Positions 27,639-37,000 of a stretch of DNA of 64,000 bases are shown piece after piece; the stretch's first letter is position 1; each line of letters starts with the position of its first letter. The stretch spans positions 3,906,001-3,970,000 of the forward strand of contig NZ_VISE01000001.1 in the NCBI RefSeq assembly GCF_007827275.1. The letters run 5' to 3'. The position numbers and the translations under genes are program-made. Source of the DNA: Gillisia sp. Hel_I_86 (GTDB taxonomy: Bacteria; Bacteroidota; Bacteroidia; Flavobacteriales; Flavobacteriaceae). Below the pieces are notes generated by a model. The model worked only from the letters and a program-made list of their open reading frames with translations. It did no database searches and was not told where the DNA came from.

Positions 27639-28591
27639 GTCGTTTTGAAACCTTCGAATTACCCGACTATCTAAAGCCATTACTTAAAAAGGCGAAGTTC
27701 CTTGAATGGTTGACTCTGCTCTATCTACTTTCTACCATTATTTTGATGTATTTGGTGATGGGATCTTCTCAAGCAATGAAAACCGCATGGTTGGAGGATG
27801 CATTAAGTACTCTGCCCGCTATTTCATTTCTAATCGCTACTCGCTTTCACAATAAAACACCAAATGTAAATTTCCCTTACGGATATCACAGAGTATTCAG
27901 TATCGCATTTTTAACAGGTGCTTTAGCATTATTTGGAATGGGTTGCTTTCTGGCTATTGACTCTGCTGTTTCACTTATTTCCCAAGATCATCCTACCATT
28001 GGGTCTATGATGTTTATGGGAAATCAAATCTGGATGGGCTGGTTAATGATCGCGGCTTTGGTGTATAGTGCAATCCCTTCTATGATATTGGGATACAAAA
28101 AATTACCGATTGCAAAAAAATTGCACAATAAAATTTTATACACAGATGCCAATACCCAAAAAGCAGATTATATGACCGCATTTGCTGCAGTTCTTGGAAT
28201 ATTAGGCGTTGGTTTGGGTTTTTGGTGGATGGATGCCACCGCCGCACTATTTATATCTATCTCCGTTATAAAGGATGGTTTTATTAACCTAAAGGATGCC
28301 ATCAAAGACCTAATGGACCGAAGACCGGTACATGTAGATGATTCTAAACCAGATGAATTAGTAGATACTATTGAGGAATTGGTTAATTCTTGGGATTGGG
28401 TAATTATGGCTAATGTTAGATTTAGGGAACATGGCCAGGTATATTTTGGAGAAGTATTTGTAGTGCTTGCCCCAGATTTAGATCCTTCTCTTTACTTAGA
28501 AACAGGTATAGCAGAGATCAAAAAGCTTCACTGGAAAATCAATGATATTACGTTTATGCCCGTTAATTCCTTGCCAACCAATACTGGATAG
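27635..28591 (+). CDS. Cation diffusion facilitator-like transporter
   Basis: A 318-residue inner-membrane protein with about five to six hydrophobic helices. HNKTPNVNFPYGYHRVFSIAF is the CDF signature after helix 2, and LYTDANTQKADYMTAFAAVLGILGVGLGFWWMDATAALFISISVIKDG corresponds to helices 5-6 with the Asp residues that bind the metal (consensus HxxxD; here the first His position reads Asp). The family exports Zn, Fe or Mn in exchange for protons. ATGA overlap with the solute-binding gene suggests coupling. Metal specificity is not determined. Confidence 0.85.
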   Translation: MSRFETFELPDYLKPLLKKAKFLEWLTLLYLLSTIILMYLVMGSSQAMKTAWLEDALSTLPAISFLIATRFHNKTPNVNFPYGYHRVFSIAFLTGALALFGMGCFLAIDSAVSLISQDHPTIGSMMFMGNQIWMGWLMIAALVYSAIPSMILGYKKLPIAKKLHNKILYTDANTQKADYMTAFAAVLGILGVGLGFWWMDATAALFISISVIKDGFINLKDAIKDLMDRRPVHVDDSKPDELVDTIEELVNSWDWVIMANVRFREHGQVYFGEVFVVLAPDLDPSLYLETGIAEIKKLHWKINDITFMPVNSLPTNTG

Positions 28592-28597
28592 GATTCC

Positions 28598-29047
28598 CTA
28601 TTCAACTATATACATTTCAGTAGAAGCTTTTATATAATCTTGTGGATTTAAATTGTTTCGCACCAAATTAAGTTTTAGATCCAATTGGGCTATTCTATGT
28701 TTTAAATCTTCGTCTTGTTTCTACTTTTCAATTAGCAGCTTATATTTATCTAAATTATCTAGGATTCTAAAGGTCAAGGTGCCAAATCTAATTTTTAAAT
28801 TTTGCACCGTCACCATTTTATTATAAAAATCCTGTTTCCAATTTTCTCCGTTCTTATTGCGCTCTTCCACGATCTTATCTTCAGCTATTTTTGAAATATC
28901 CAGAATGTACCGAGTTCTTTTTTTGACGTCGGTTTCATCCGTAAAACGCTTTCTAAATTCGTTTTTATCAATGCCCAAGATGTTAACAATATTCTCATTC
29001 AAAGATCTTTCCTGAAGCACTTTTAACTCGTCTAAACTTTTTGCCAT
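28598..29047 (-). pseudogene. Uncharacterised gene interrupted by an in-frame amber codon (or ending there)
   Basis: The frame from the ATG at 29047 gives 108 residues to a TAG at 28721-28723. The same frame then stays open for 39 more codons to a TAG at 28598-28600, and the extension (KQDEDLKHRIAQLDLKLNL..., ending ASTEMYIVE) looks coding, with heptad-like Leu spacing. I therefore describe the whole as a probable nonsense-interrupted gene of about 148 codons; the intact part begins MAKSLDELKVLQERSLNEN and is charged and helical. I do not recognise the family. If the TAG is real the product may be the 108-residue protein. Confidence 0.55.
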
Positions 29048-29204
29048 TGCATTGCATTCTGTTTCAATAAGGTCTTTATCGTGGGTGAATTGAGAAAGAA
29101 AAGGAAATAACTGTTTTTTTTATTTTATATTTTTAGTACGCATTGAAAAGTGATAACAAAGAACCCAAATTCCTATTTTGAAACATTAAATAATTAACCA
29201 GTGA

Positions 29205-29330
29205 AAATTTAAACTCGAAATATAAATCAAGAACCTCGGGGCAAGCCCACTAGCTATGCATTGGAAAATAATTTTAAAAATTCGAGGCAAGCCTCGGGAA
29301 ATTAAACCCTCAATAAGGGATTAAACGAGT
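29205..29330. repeat. Possible degraded repeat with CGAGGCAAGCCTCG hairpin
   Basis: The gap 29048-29409 has no gene. It holds CCTCGGGGCAAGCCC and, about 60 bases on, the perfect stem CGAGGC-AA-GCCTCG. A loosely similar segment is at 45250-45345 (shared GCA(A/G)GCCC, TTTTAAAAAT and GGATTAAA pieces). Confidence 0.35.
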
Positions 29331-29409
29331 AACATTATCACCCTAAATGATGTATTCCTCGATAAAACAGTGTCTTTTAGCTAATTATCGACTTTTTATT
29401 TTGTGTACC

Positions 29410-29967
29410 CTACCAATCTAAAATTACAATACTCCACTCCTCACCTTCTGGAGAAAAGTATCTATGGATTTCTTTAAAACCTATTCTTTTATGAGCTTTT
29501 AGGGAACGTTCATTTCGAGTAGCGATCTCAGTGATTGCAAAATCGAATTTATCCCTGTAAAGGGTTTTATATAAGTGATAGTTCTCTTCTAAAATACCTT
29601 GACCTCTAAAACCTTTTGCTATGCAAACTTGCCCAACAATTAAATAGTTATAGCCTGATATCGTTTTATCTTTATATGCTATTTTTCTAAACTCATTGAA
29701 CATAGGTTTTAAAAAAGGCAGATCTCTTTCGGCAGTCGCTGTCATCGTAAGTAGATATGCAATCACTTTATTATTGGATGTGGCAATAATATGTGGTGCG
29801 ACATCATTCAGATTCCTCAATAATTCCAAGCTGTGTGTGCAGGTCAAGAACCCTTGAGATACTATTTCTCCTGCAGAAAGAGAAGAATAATGGTTTTCAT
29901 TCTGCAATTCCAGAATATTCACCAATTCCTTTTCTAAAGTACAAGATTTATAAATTATGTTGTTCAT
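29410..29967 (-). CDS. GNAT family N-acetyltransferase
   Basis: A 185-residue acetyltransferase with the start at the ATG at 29967 (MNNIIYKSCTLEKELVNIL). The acetyl-CoA loop is VGQVCIAKGFRGQGI, motif A of the GNAT fold (R/Q-x-x-G-x-G/A), followed by EIATRNERSLKAHKRIGFKEIHRY, a standard motif B. The 18-residue extension to 30021 is hydrophobic and begins in an A/T-rich run, and I leave it out. Acceptor unknown. Upstream lies the divergent CarboxypepD_reg gene. Confidence 0.85.
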   Translation of the reverse strand: MNNIIYKSCTLEKELVNILELQNENHYSSLSAGEIVSQGFLTCTHSLELLRNLNDVAPHIIATSNNKVIAYLLTMTATAERDLPFLKPMFNEFRKIAYKDKTISGYNYLIVGQVCIAKGFRGQGILEENYHLYKTLYRDKFDFAITEIATRNERSLKAHKRIGFKEIHRYFSPEGEEWSIVILDW

Positions 29968-30109
29968 GAATATTATTGAAGTTAAAAAAAAAAACAATTT
30001 AAAAATACCGAAATTCTGCAAACATTAATCCCCTTAATACTACTAATAATATAGTAAAAATCAATACCTTAGTAAGTATAGAGCTTACATTAACCTAAAA
30101 TACCTTGTT

Positions 30110-31405
30110 ATGAAAACTCAATTTAATGGCTTTAAAATAAACCCTATGGAATGCTTACTATTTGTAGTTTTTATTTTCTTCACGCCGGACCTGGTCTACC
30201 CAAGTTATTTTCAGCAAAACATGGATGCAAATAAATATCAATATGTGGAATTTAAAGGGGAAGTTGTGGACGATAGTAGTGGAGACCCTATCATTTCTGC
30301 ACATCTCACTGTGGAGAACAGTAACATATCCACAATTACCAATAACGAGGGGGAGTTTTCTTTAAAAATTCCAGCAGATCTTATGAATTCCAGGGTCACC
30401 GTTTCTTTTTTAGGGTATAGAAGCAAAATTGTTCCCGTAAATTCACTAACTAAAGATAATAACCGAATCACTTTACAGCAATCCATAGAAGTTCTTACAG
30501 AGGTAAGTATTTTTAAAGCTGAAGACCCTAAAAAACTGGTATTTATTATGTTGGGGAACAGAGGTTCTAATTACTTCAGTGATCCTACATTAATGACCGC
30601 ATTTTATAGGGAGATCATAAAAAAAAGGCGAAAAAACGCCTCCCTTTCAGAGGCTGTGGTAAAAATCTATAAACAACCTAATGATTCTCCTAAAAAAGAT
30701 GTGGTCGCAATATATAAAGCTAGGAAAAGCACCGACTATAATAGGCTGGATACCTTGGCAATAAAATTAAGAGGTGGCCCTTTCAATACTCTATATGTGG
30801 ATTTAATGAAATATAACGAATTTGTATTTGAGCAGGAGAATTTAGATGAATTTAGGTTCAGTTTTGAGCAACCTACAAAAATCAATAATAAATATGTGTA
30901 TGTAGTAGATTTTGAGGAAATCAATAAATCCTTGCCTTGGTATTATGGAAAGCTTTTTATAGATGCCGAAACCAACAGTTTAATAAAAGCGTCCTATAAA
31001 TTAAATGTAGACGACAAGGAGGCAGCATCAAAAATGTTCGTGAAGAGCAAACCCAAGAAAGCAGTAGTTTACCCAATAGATGTTAATTATCAAATACATT
31101 ATTTACAGAGCAACGGTAAATGGTATTATAGTTATGGAAATGCGCTTTTGGAATTTAAAGTAGATTGGAACAAACGATTGTTTAATTCCAGATATACTTT
31201 AAACAGTGAAATGGTAGTGACCAATTGGGAAGATTATACTAATAAAGAACCTAGAAAGGATATGAATTATATTAGGCCTTCTGTGGTAATGGTAGACGAC
31301 ATCTCTGGCTTTTCTGATCCAGAATTTTGGGGGAACAATAATATCATAGAGCCTGAAAAATCTATTCAGAATGCAATAGAAAAAATTCAGCGGCAATTAA
31401 AATAA
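30110..31405 (+). CDS. Exported CarboxypepD_reg-like domain protein
   Basis: A 431-residue exported protein with an N-terminal hydrophobic segment (MECLLFVVFIFFTPDLVYPSYF). Residues about 48-125 form a carboxypeptidase regulatory-like beta domain (FKGEVVDDSSGDPIISAHLTVENSNISTITNNEGEFSLKIP) as in the N-termini of TonB receptors. The rest (about 130-431) is a soluble beta-rich region without a receptor barrel. Proteins of this build are frequent in flavobacteria and of unknown role, possibly periplasmic or outer-membrane associated. It seems monocistronic. Confidence 0.8.
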   Translation: MKTQFNGFKINPMECLLFVVFIFFTPDLVYPSYFQQNMDANKYQYVEFKGEVVDDSSGDPIISAHLTVENSNISTITNNEGEFSLKIPADLMNSRVTVSFLGYRSKIVPVNSLTKDNNRITLQQSIEVLTEVSIFKAEDPKKLVFIMLGNRGSNYFSDPTLMTAFYREIIKKRRKNASLSEAVVKIYKQPNDSPKKDVVAIYKARKSTDYNRLDTLAIKLRGGPFNTLYVDLMKYNEFVFEQENLDEFRFSFEQPTKINNKYVYVVDFEEINKSLPWYYGKLFIDAETNSLIKASYKLNVDDKEAASKMFVKSKPKKAVVYPIDVNYQIHYLQSNGKWYYSYGNALLEFKVDWNKRLFNSRYTLNSEMVVTNWEDYTNKEPRKDMNYIRPSVVMVDDISGFSDPEFWGNNNIIEPEKSIQNAIEKIQRQLK

Positions 31406-31430
31406 ATTTTATTTCTATATAGTATAATTT

Positions 31431-31577
31431 GTATATCCGTAAAGTATCATAAAATGATAAATAACGTCATTCTGAACTTGTTTCAGAATCTTATAACACT
31501 AAGGATCACTATAGTAAATAGAGACCCTGAAACAAATTCAGGGCGACAAAACAACTATAGGAAAAAAACGGATGTAC
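31431..31577. repeat. MITE-like palindromic repeat, copy C (short form)
   Basis: GTATATCCGT at 31431 and ACGGATGTAC ending at 31577 are inverted ends with one mismatch. Inside are the CATTCTGAACTTG/TTTCAGAATC hairpin and GACCCTGAAACAAATTCAGGG. This is the simplest and most complete copy. Confidence 0.85.
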
Positions 31578-31587
31578 AATTAGTGTG

Positions 31588-31630
31588 AAACCAACAAACC
31601 CCACAAGAGAATTGCGGGATTTGTTGGTTT
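31588..31630 (-). terminator. Probable terminator of the ferredoxin gene
   Basis: AAACCAACAAA (588-598) pairs with TTTGTTGGTTT (620-630); the stem continues imperfectly inward. It lies 18 bases beyond the ferredoxin stop, but the following T tract on the minus strand is short. Confidence 0.6.
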
Positions 31631-31648
31631 AAGGAGTTAAAATTACTG

Positions 31649-32029
<381 letters not shown>

Positions 32030-32152
32030 TCAATAAATCGCCAGTAATCTGGTTTTAAGTTTTCACTGATTTATAGGCGATTTTAATTCTATAACTTTTA
32101 ATTTCGCCAGCACAAATTTAAAGCCAAAACAATTCATAACCAAATAAGCCTT

Positions 32153-33211
32153 ATGTCAATTGAACAGCGAAAATCACATTTTATAGAACTGGGCAAGTTT
32201 TTAAACCAATTCCGAAGAGATGGCATGGAACAGCACAAAGAGGTGAAGAATAATCTTGAATTTTTTGAGCCCTTTAAGGAACAAATAGAACGCGCTATTC
32301 ATTATAACGGTTGGTTCACCAAAGATAATATCCTTTTTGCCCTGGAAGGTTGGAGCGAATCCCTTACGCCGGCTAATTTAGGTGCTTGGTCAAAACCTTA
32401 TAACTTCGAAAATATCGAATCGAAAACAGTAGGAATTATAATGGCTGGCAACATCCCCTTGGTTGGTTTTCATGATTTTATTTCGGTATTGATCGCAGGA
32501 CATAAAGTGCTGGTAAAGCAATCTTCAAATGATAAGAATTTGCTACCCATTCTTGCCAATTATCTTATTTCATTAGATCCAGATTATGAAGAAAAAATTG
32601 AATTCACAGAGGACAGAATGAACAATTTTGATGCGGTAATCGCTACCGGCAGTAACAATACCTCAAGATATTTTGAATATTATTTTGCTAACAAAAAATC
32701 CATCATCAGGAAAAATAGAAATTCTGTGGCGATCTTAACTGGCGATGAAACTCCAGAAGATCTGGAGGCCTTAGGTCATGATATTTTTAGATATTTTGGT
32801 TTGGGCTGTAGAAGTGTATCTAAATTATATGTGCCAGAGAACTATGATTTCGATGCTTTTTATAAGGCCTTAGTTCCTTGGGCATCCTTAATGAATCATG
32901 CTAAATATGCCAATAATTACGATTATAACAAGGCGGTTTACCTGATGAGTGAATTTAAAATGTTGGATAATGGGTTTTTAGTGCTAAAAGAAGATCAAAG
33001 TTTTGGATCCCCTATTGCGACACTATTTTATGAAAAATATGCAGATTTAGAAACCTTAAAAGCTACAATCGAAGCCAATAAAGAAAATCTACAATGTATT
33101 GTCGCCAATAATTTTATGGAAAATGGGGTTTCCTTCGGCAAAACACAATACCCTCAATTATGGGATTACGCAGATAATATTGATACATTGGAATTTTTGG
33201 AAAATATTTAA
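32153..33211 (+). CDS. Acyl-CoA reductase (LuxC-like)
   Basis: A 352-residue aldehyde-dehydrogenase-superfamily protein. Visible: GIIMAGNIPLVGFHDFISVLIAGHKVLVKQSSNDKNLLPIL (cofactor region), VIATGSNNTSRYFEYYF, and the catalytic-cysteine block YFGLGCRSVSKLYVPENYD. LuxC-like enzymes reduce activated fatty acyl groups to aldehydes; the native substrate in flavobacteria is not established. Start ATG at 32153, with a weak TAATTTCG box upstream. Confidence 0.88.
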   Translation: MSIEQRKSHFIELGKFLNQFRRDGMEQHKEVKNNLEFFEPFKEQIERAIHYNGWFTKDNILFALEGWSESLTPANLGAWSKPYNFENIESKTVGIIMAGNIPLVGFHDFISVLIAGHKVLVKQSSNDKNLLPILANYLISLDPDYEEKIEFTEDRMNNFDAVIATGSNNTSRYFEYYFANKKSIIRKNRNSVAILTGDETPEDLEALGHDIFRYFGLGCRSVSKLYVPENYDFDAFYKALVPWASLMNHAKYANNYDYNKAVYLMSEFKMLDNGFLVLKEDQSFGSPIATLFYEKYADLETLKATIEANKENLQCIVANNFMENGVSFGKTQYPQLWDYADNIDTLEFLENI

Positions 33212-33220
33212 AATCTTAAA

Positions 33221-33383
33221 GTATACCCGTAAAGTATAATAAAGTGTTATATAACGTCATTCTGTTCCGGTAGCTATCGGAATTGTTTTAGAATCCATTT
33301 ACACTAAGAATCAATAGAGTAGATTGAGACCCCTAAAATAAATTAGGGTGACAAAAGAACTGTAGGACAAAAAACGGATATAC
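33221..33383. repeat. MITE-like palindromic repeat, copy D (short form)
   Basis: GTATACCCGT opens and ACGGATATAC closes (33374-33383). The first hairpin carries an extra inner palindrome, TTCCGGTAGCTATCGGAA, at the position where copy A has TCCCGACCGTTCGGGA. It occupies half of the gap 33212-33517. Confidence 0.8.
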
Positions 33384-33517
33384 AAAAATCCTATAAGAGA
33401 AATTCTCAATAATTCCTGATTTTCAAAATTTTCCCTGAATTTCCAACTCACCTATTATAATTTTAATAACACATAATTACAGGAACTTTTAGCATCTTTG
33501 TTATAAACTACATTTTT

Positions 33518-34582
33518 ATGAAAAAACACAACTTTAGTGCAGGGCCATGTATACTTCCGCAGGAAGTCTTTAAGGAAGCCTCACAAACAGTTTTAGACTT
33601 TAACAATTCCGGCTTATCCATCCTGGAAATATCGCATAGAAGCAAAGATTTTGTTGCTGTAATGGAAGATGCAAGACAACTGGCATTGGAATTGCTCGGC
33701 TTGGAAGGAAAAGGCTATAAAGCCCTTTTTCTACAAGGAGGTGCAAGTATGGAATTCTTGATGGTTGCCTATAATCTTTTAGAGAAAAAAGCCGCCTATT
33801 TAAATACTGGAACTTGGGCCAGCAAGGCGATCAAAGAAGCGAAGATGTTTGGAGAGGTCAATATAGTAGCTTCTTCTGAAGACAAAAAATTCAGTTATAT
33901 CCCAAAAGGATATATGATCCCTACAGACGTAGATTATTTTCATTGCACCAGCAACAATACCATTTATGGAACTCAACTGAAGGCGTTTCCAACCACTCCA
34001 AAACCTATGGTATGCGATATGAGCAGCGATATTTTCTCCAGGGAACTGGATTTTTCAAAATTCGATTTAATTTATGCTGGAGCTCAAAAAAACATGGGCC
34101 CTGCTGGAACTACTCTTGTGATCGTTAAAGAAGATCTTTTGGGAAAAGTCACCAGACAAATCCCTTCTATGCTGGATTACAAGGTGCATATAGAGAAAGA
34201 CAGTATGTTCAATACTCCAGCGGTATATCCAGTATATGTCTCATTTCTAACTTTAAAATGGTTAAAAGCCCAAGGCGGAATTAAAGCCATAGAAGAAAAG
34301 AATGAAAAGAAGGCAGCTTTACTTTATTCAGAAATAGATATAAACCCACTATTTAAAGGATATACTGCCACCGAAGATCGTTCCATTATGAATGCCACCT
34401 TTAACTTAACCAAAGAATCCCTGAAAGGAGAATTTGAGAACATGCTTAAAGAAGCCGGAATTAATGGATTGAATGGACATAGAAGTGTTGGAGGCTATAG
34501 GGCTTCAATGTACAATGCGCTGCCATTGGAAAGCGTTCAGGTTTTAGTGGATGTTATGAGTGATCTGGAAAGAAAAGCATAA
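33518..34582 (+). CDS. serC: Phosphoserine aminotransferase
   Basis: Converts 3-phosphohydroxypyruvate to phosphoserine (serine pathway) and serves vitamin B6 synthesis. It begins MKKHNFSAGPCILPQEVF, with SISHRS-like SILEISHRSKDF and the PLP-lysine block YAGAQKNMGPAGTTLVIV; NATFNLTKESL and GLNGHRSVGGYRASMYNALP are also characteristic. The 354 residues are normal. It is followed 52 bases downstream by the serA-like gene, so the two form a serine operon. Confidence 0.95.
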   Translation: MKKHNFSAGPCILPQEVFKEASQTVLDFNNSGLSILEISHRSKDFVAVMEDARQLALELLGLEGKGYKALFLQGGASMEFLMVAYNLLEKKAAYLNTGTWASKAIKEAKMFGEVNIVASSEDKKFSYIPKGYMIPTDVDYFHCTSNNTIYGTQLKAFPTTPKPMVCDMSSDIFSRELDFSKFDLIYAGAQKNMGPAGTTLVIVKEDLLGKVTRQIPSMLDYKVHIEKDSMFNTPAVYPVYVSFLTLKWLKAQGGIKAIEEKNEKKAALLYSEIDINPLFKGYTATEDRSIMNATFNLTKESLKGEFENMLKEAGINGLNGHRSVGGYRASMYNALPLESVQVLVDVMSDLERKA

Positions 34583-34634
34583 AAATTATTTTAGCATAGA
34601 ACGCTATATGAATTCAATAACAGAAAAAGAAAGC

Positions 34635-35597
34635 ATGAAAATTTTAGCAAATGACGGGATTTCAAAAAGTGGTATTAAAGCACTAGAAAATGCCGGTTTT
34701 GAAGTGATCTCCATGAAAGTTGCCCAAGAGCAACTGAAAAATTTTATAAATGAAGAAAAGATAACGGTACTTCTGGTTAGGAGTGCCACCCAAGTAAGAA
34801 AAGATCTTGTTGATGCTTGCCCAGGTTTAAAAGTTATTGGGCGCGGAGGTGTTGGAATGGATAATATAGATGTTTCTTATGCGCGAAGCAAAGATGTAAA
34901 AGTAATAAATACGCCTTCCGCCAGTTCCGAATCTGTAGCCGAATTGGTTTTTGCCCATCTTTTTGGTGGGGTTCGATATCTACATGACTCCAATAGAAAT
35001 ATGCCACTTTCGGGGGATTCACATTTCAAGGATTTAAAGAAGAATTATTCTGCGGGAACAGAACTTAGAGGGAAAACCCTTGGGATCATTGGCTTGGGAA
35101 GAATTGGAAAAGAAGTGGCTAAACTTGCGCTTGGAGTTGGCATGAAAGTGATTGCCAGTGACGATCATGTGGGGGAACTAGATATAACCCTCAAATTTTA
35201 TAACAATCAAGTTGTAAACGTTCCCATTAAAACTGAACCTGTTGCAGATCTTATAAAACATTCAGATTTTATTAGTATTCACGTTCCTACACAAGCCAAA
35301 GCCATTCTAGGTAAAAAGGAATTTGAACAAATGAAACATGGAGTTGGTATTATAAATACTTCTAGAGGCGGACTTATAAATGAAGAAGCCTTACTGGATG
35401 GATTGGAACATGGTAAAGTTGCGTTTGCAGGTTTGGATGTATACGAAAATGAACCCTCTCCATCAATCAAAGTCTTAATGAACGAAAGAATTTCATTGAC
35501 CCCACATATTGGAGCTGCCACATTGGAAGCACAAGATAGAATTGGAATGGAGTTGGCGGCGCAGATCATCTCGATTTTCAAGAGCGAAAAAGTATAA
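34635..35597 (+). CDS. serA: D-3-phosphoglycerate dehydrogenase-like 2-hydroxyacid dehydrogenase
   Basis: First step of serine synthesis, inferred from its place next to serC. The catalytic and cofactor features are RSATQVRKDLVD, GRGGVGMDNID, LGIIGLGRIGKEVAKLA (Rossmann), TSRGGLINEEALL and HIGAATLEAQ (catalytic His). At 320 residues it lacks the C-terminal ACT domain, so it is probably not inhibited by serine. The start at 34635 (MKILANDGISKSG) is preferred over upstream in-frame starts within the serC end. Confidence 0.88.
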   Translation: MKILANDGISKSGIKALENAGFEVISMKVAQEQLKNFINEEKITVLLVRSATQVRKDLVDACPGLKVIGRGGVGMDNIDVSYARSKDVKVINTPSASSESVAELVFAHLFGGVRYLHDSNRNMPLSGDSHFKDLKKNYSAGTELRGKTLGIIGLGRIGKEVAKLALGVGMKVIASDDHVGELDITLKFYNNQVVNVPIKTEPVADLIKHSDFISIHVPTQAKAILGKKEFEQMKHGVGIINTSRGGLINEEALLDGLEHGKVAFAGLDVYENEPSPSIKVLMNERISLTPHIGAATLEAQDRIGMELAAQIISIFKSEKV

Positions 35598-35827
35598 GTT
35601 GTAGGTTATAAAAGTCAAGGCTTCTTCTGAAACAGTAAAATTAACAAGCATCTATTTCCAATTTCCTTAAGTCCAGCTTCAATATAAAAGTTGTAAATTC
35701 AAATATGGCCTATTCAAAAATCATGTTTTTATATCCATTCATTTCTATTTTGAAAAGGATTTGAACCTCCTCAATTACAAGTATGAACAGGTGTAATGGG
35801 AACAATTTTTGATAATATTTAAACAAA

Positions 35828-36262
35828 ATGAAAATGAAAAATTTAATATACATAGTTGTATTAGGGATTTTTATATATAGCTGTAGCGCTACCAAAGACA
35901 GGGGTTTCACTAAAAAGGAGATCACTGCAAATGCCAACGATACTGTTCGTATTGCAAATGACAGTCTAGAATATGAGATTATTATTATAGAACCCGGCTT
36001 CAACCTGTTTATTAATAGTATTGCAAAACCAAGGGGTTATTACTCACAATCTTATCTTGAGAATAAAAACAAATTCTTGGTTCAGGAATATAACAATCGG
36101 GTGATCCAACCTTTTAGGTATAATCCCAATCTTTACATTCAAGAAATAAATTATGACAATTTTGTGGATTATGGATACGAGGTAAACTATATGCTCTATA
36201 ATTATTTTGTGTTCTTTTCTAGGGAATATAACCAACAATTTAGTGTGCCAACTCGAATATAA
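35828..36262 (+). CDS. DUF6146-type lipoprotein
   Basis: A 144-residue lipoprotein; the N-terminus MKMKNLIYIVVLGIFIYSC is a lipobox signal (FIYSC). The mature part is aromatic and includes RGYYSQSYLENKNKFLVQEYNNRVIQPFRYNP and DYGYEVNYMLYNYFVFF. It resembles the DUF6146 family of flavobacteria, of unknown function. It lies 45 bases upstream of the DUF6787 gene. The 230-base gap before it shows nothing I recognise. Confidence 0.7.
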   Translation: MKMKNLIYIVVLGIFIYSCSATKDRGFTKKEITANANDTVRIANDSLEYEIIIIEPGFNLFINSIAKPRGYYSQSYLENKNKFLVQEYNNRVIQPFRYNPNLYIQEINYDNFVDYGYEVNYMLYNYFVFFSREYNQQFSVPTRI

Positions 36263-36307
36263 GCCCAAGTTTTTTTTAATTGCAAAGTGTTGTGATATAT
36301 TTGTAGC

Positions 36308-36616
36308 ATGAAGAAATTAAAAGAACGTTGGGGAATTGCTACTAATTTTCAACTTATTATAATTTTTGTGGTTTTTGCCATCACTGGCTCTTCTGCAGCT
36401 AAGTTGGCAGCTCCGGTTTGTGAATTCTTCGGAATTTATCAAGAAACTTCTCCTTGGTATATCTATTGGTCTTTAAGAATACTTTTAATATTCCCTATCT
36501 ATCAAGTTCTGTTAGTTCTTTTCGGATGGGTATTTGGTCAATTTGAATTCTTTTGGGCCTTCGAAAAAAAGATGCTTACTAGATTAGGCTTTGGACGTTA
36601 TTTAAATCAGGATTAA
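36308..36616 (+). CDS. DUF6787-type small inner-membrane protein
   Basis: A 102-residue protein with two hydrophobic helices (FQLIIIFVVFAITGSSAAKLAAPVC and ILLIFPIYQVLLVLFGWVFGQF) and a short charged tail (FEKKMLTRLGFGRYLNQD). It resembles the DUF6787 family. TATATTTG (36296-36303), an exact -7 box, ends just 4 bases before the ATG, so a leaderless message is possible. The following gene starts one base after the stop. Confidence 0.75.
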   Translation: MKKLKERWGIATNFQLIIIFVVFAITGSSAAKLAAPVCEFFGIYQETSPWYIYWSLRILLIFPIYQVLLVLFGWVFGQFEFFWAFEKKMLTRLGFGRYLNQD

Positions 36617-36617
36617 T

Positions 36618-36944
36618 TTGAATGTATTTCAGAAATACGGGGTCTTAGGATTGACATTTATGATGTTGGTTCCCTCTATTCTGAGTTTTAATCACGTTTT
36701 TGCGCATGATTTCAATTTTGCATGCAATGATCATAGCACTACCCACCTTCACCAATCTACGCTAGATTGTGAATTCTGTAATTTCCACCCAACCCCTGTA
36801 ATAAAATTTCAACTTTTCAATTTCGATCTAGCTGAAGTTTTACTTCCAAATAAAAAATTCTTTGATTCTTACGAATTTTTAAGTGATTTCCAGACACTAT
36901 CATTTTCTTTAAGAGGCCCACCTGCCTTTTACCAGAATGGATAA
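36618..36944 (+). CDS. Small exported His/Cys-rich protein, possible metal carrier
   Basis: A 108-residue protein starting with TTG one base after the previous stop. A hydrophobic N-terminus (YGVLGLTFMMLVPSILSFNHVFA) probably directs export. The next segment, CNDHSTTHLHQSTLDCEFCNFHP, holds five His and three Cys in 23 residues, a likely metal-binding patch. It is followed 56 bases later by a TonB receptor gene, so it may assist metal handling at the envelope. I do not know a family name. Confidence 0.65.
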   Translation: MNVFQKYGVLGLTFMMLVPSILSFNHVFAHDFNFACNDHSTTHLHQSTLDCEFCNFHPTPVIKFQLFNFDLAEVLLPNKKFFDSYEFLSDFQTLSFSLRGPPAFYQNG

Positions 36945-37000
36945 ATAGTTTTCTCGCAACCTCTAAAATGTTGCAATTTTAAATCACTTAATTGTTTATA

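Noticed and set aside
28598-28723. Pyrrolysine or selenocysteine recoding of the amber codon
   Set aside because: No pyl genes or recoding element are visible; UAG does not encode selenocysteine, and a nonsense mutation is simpler.
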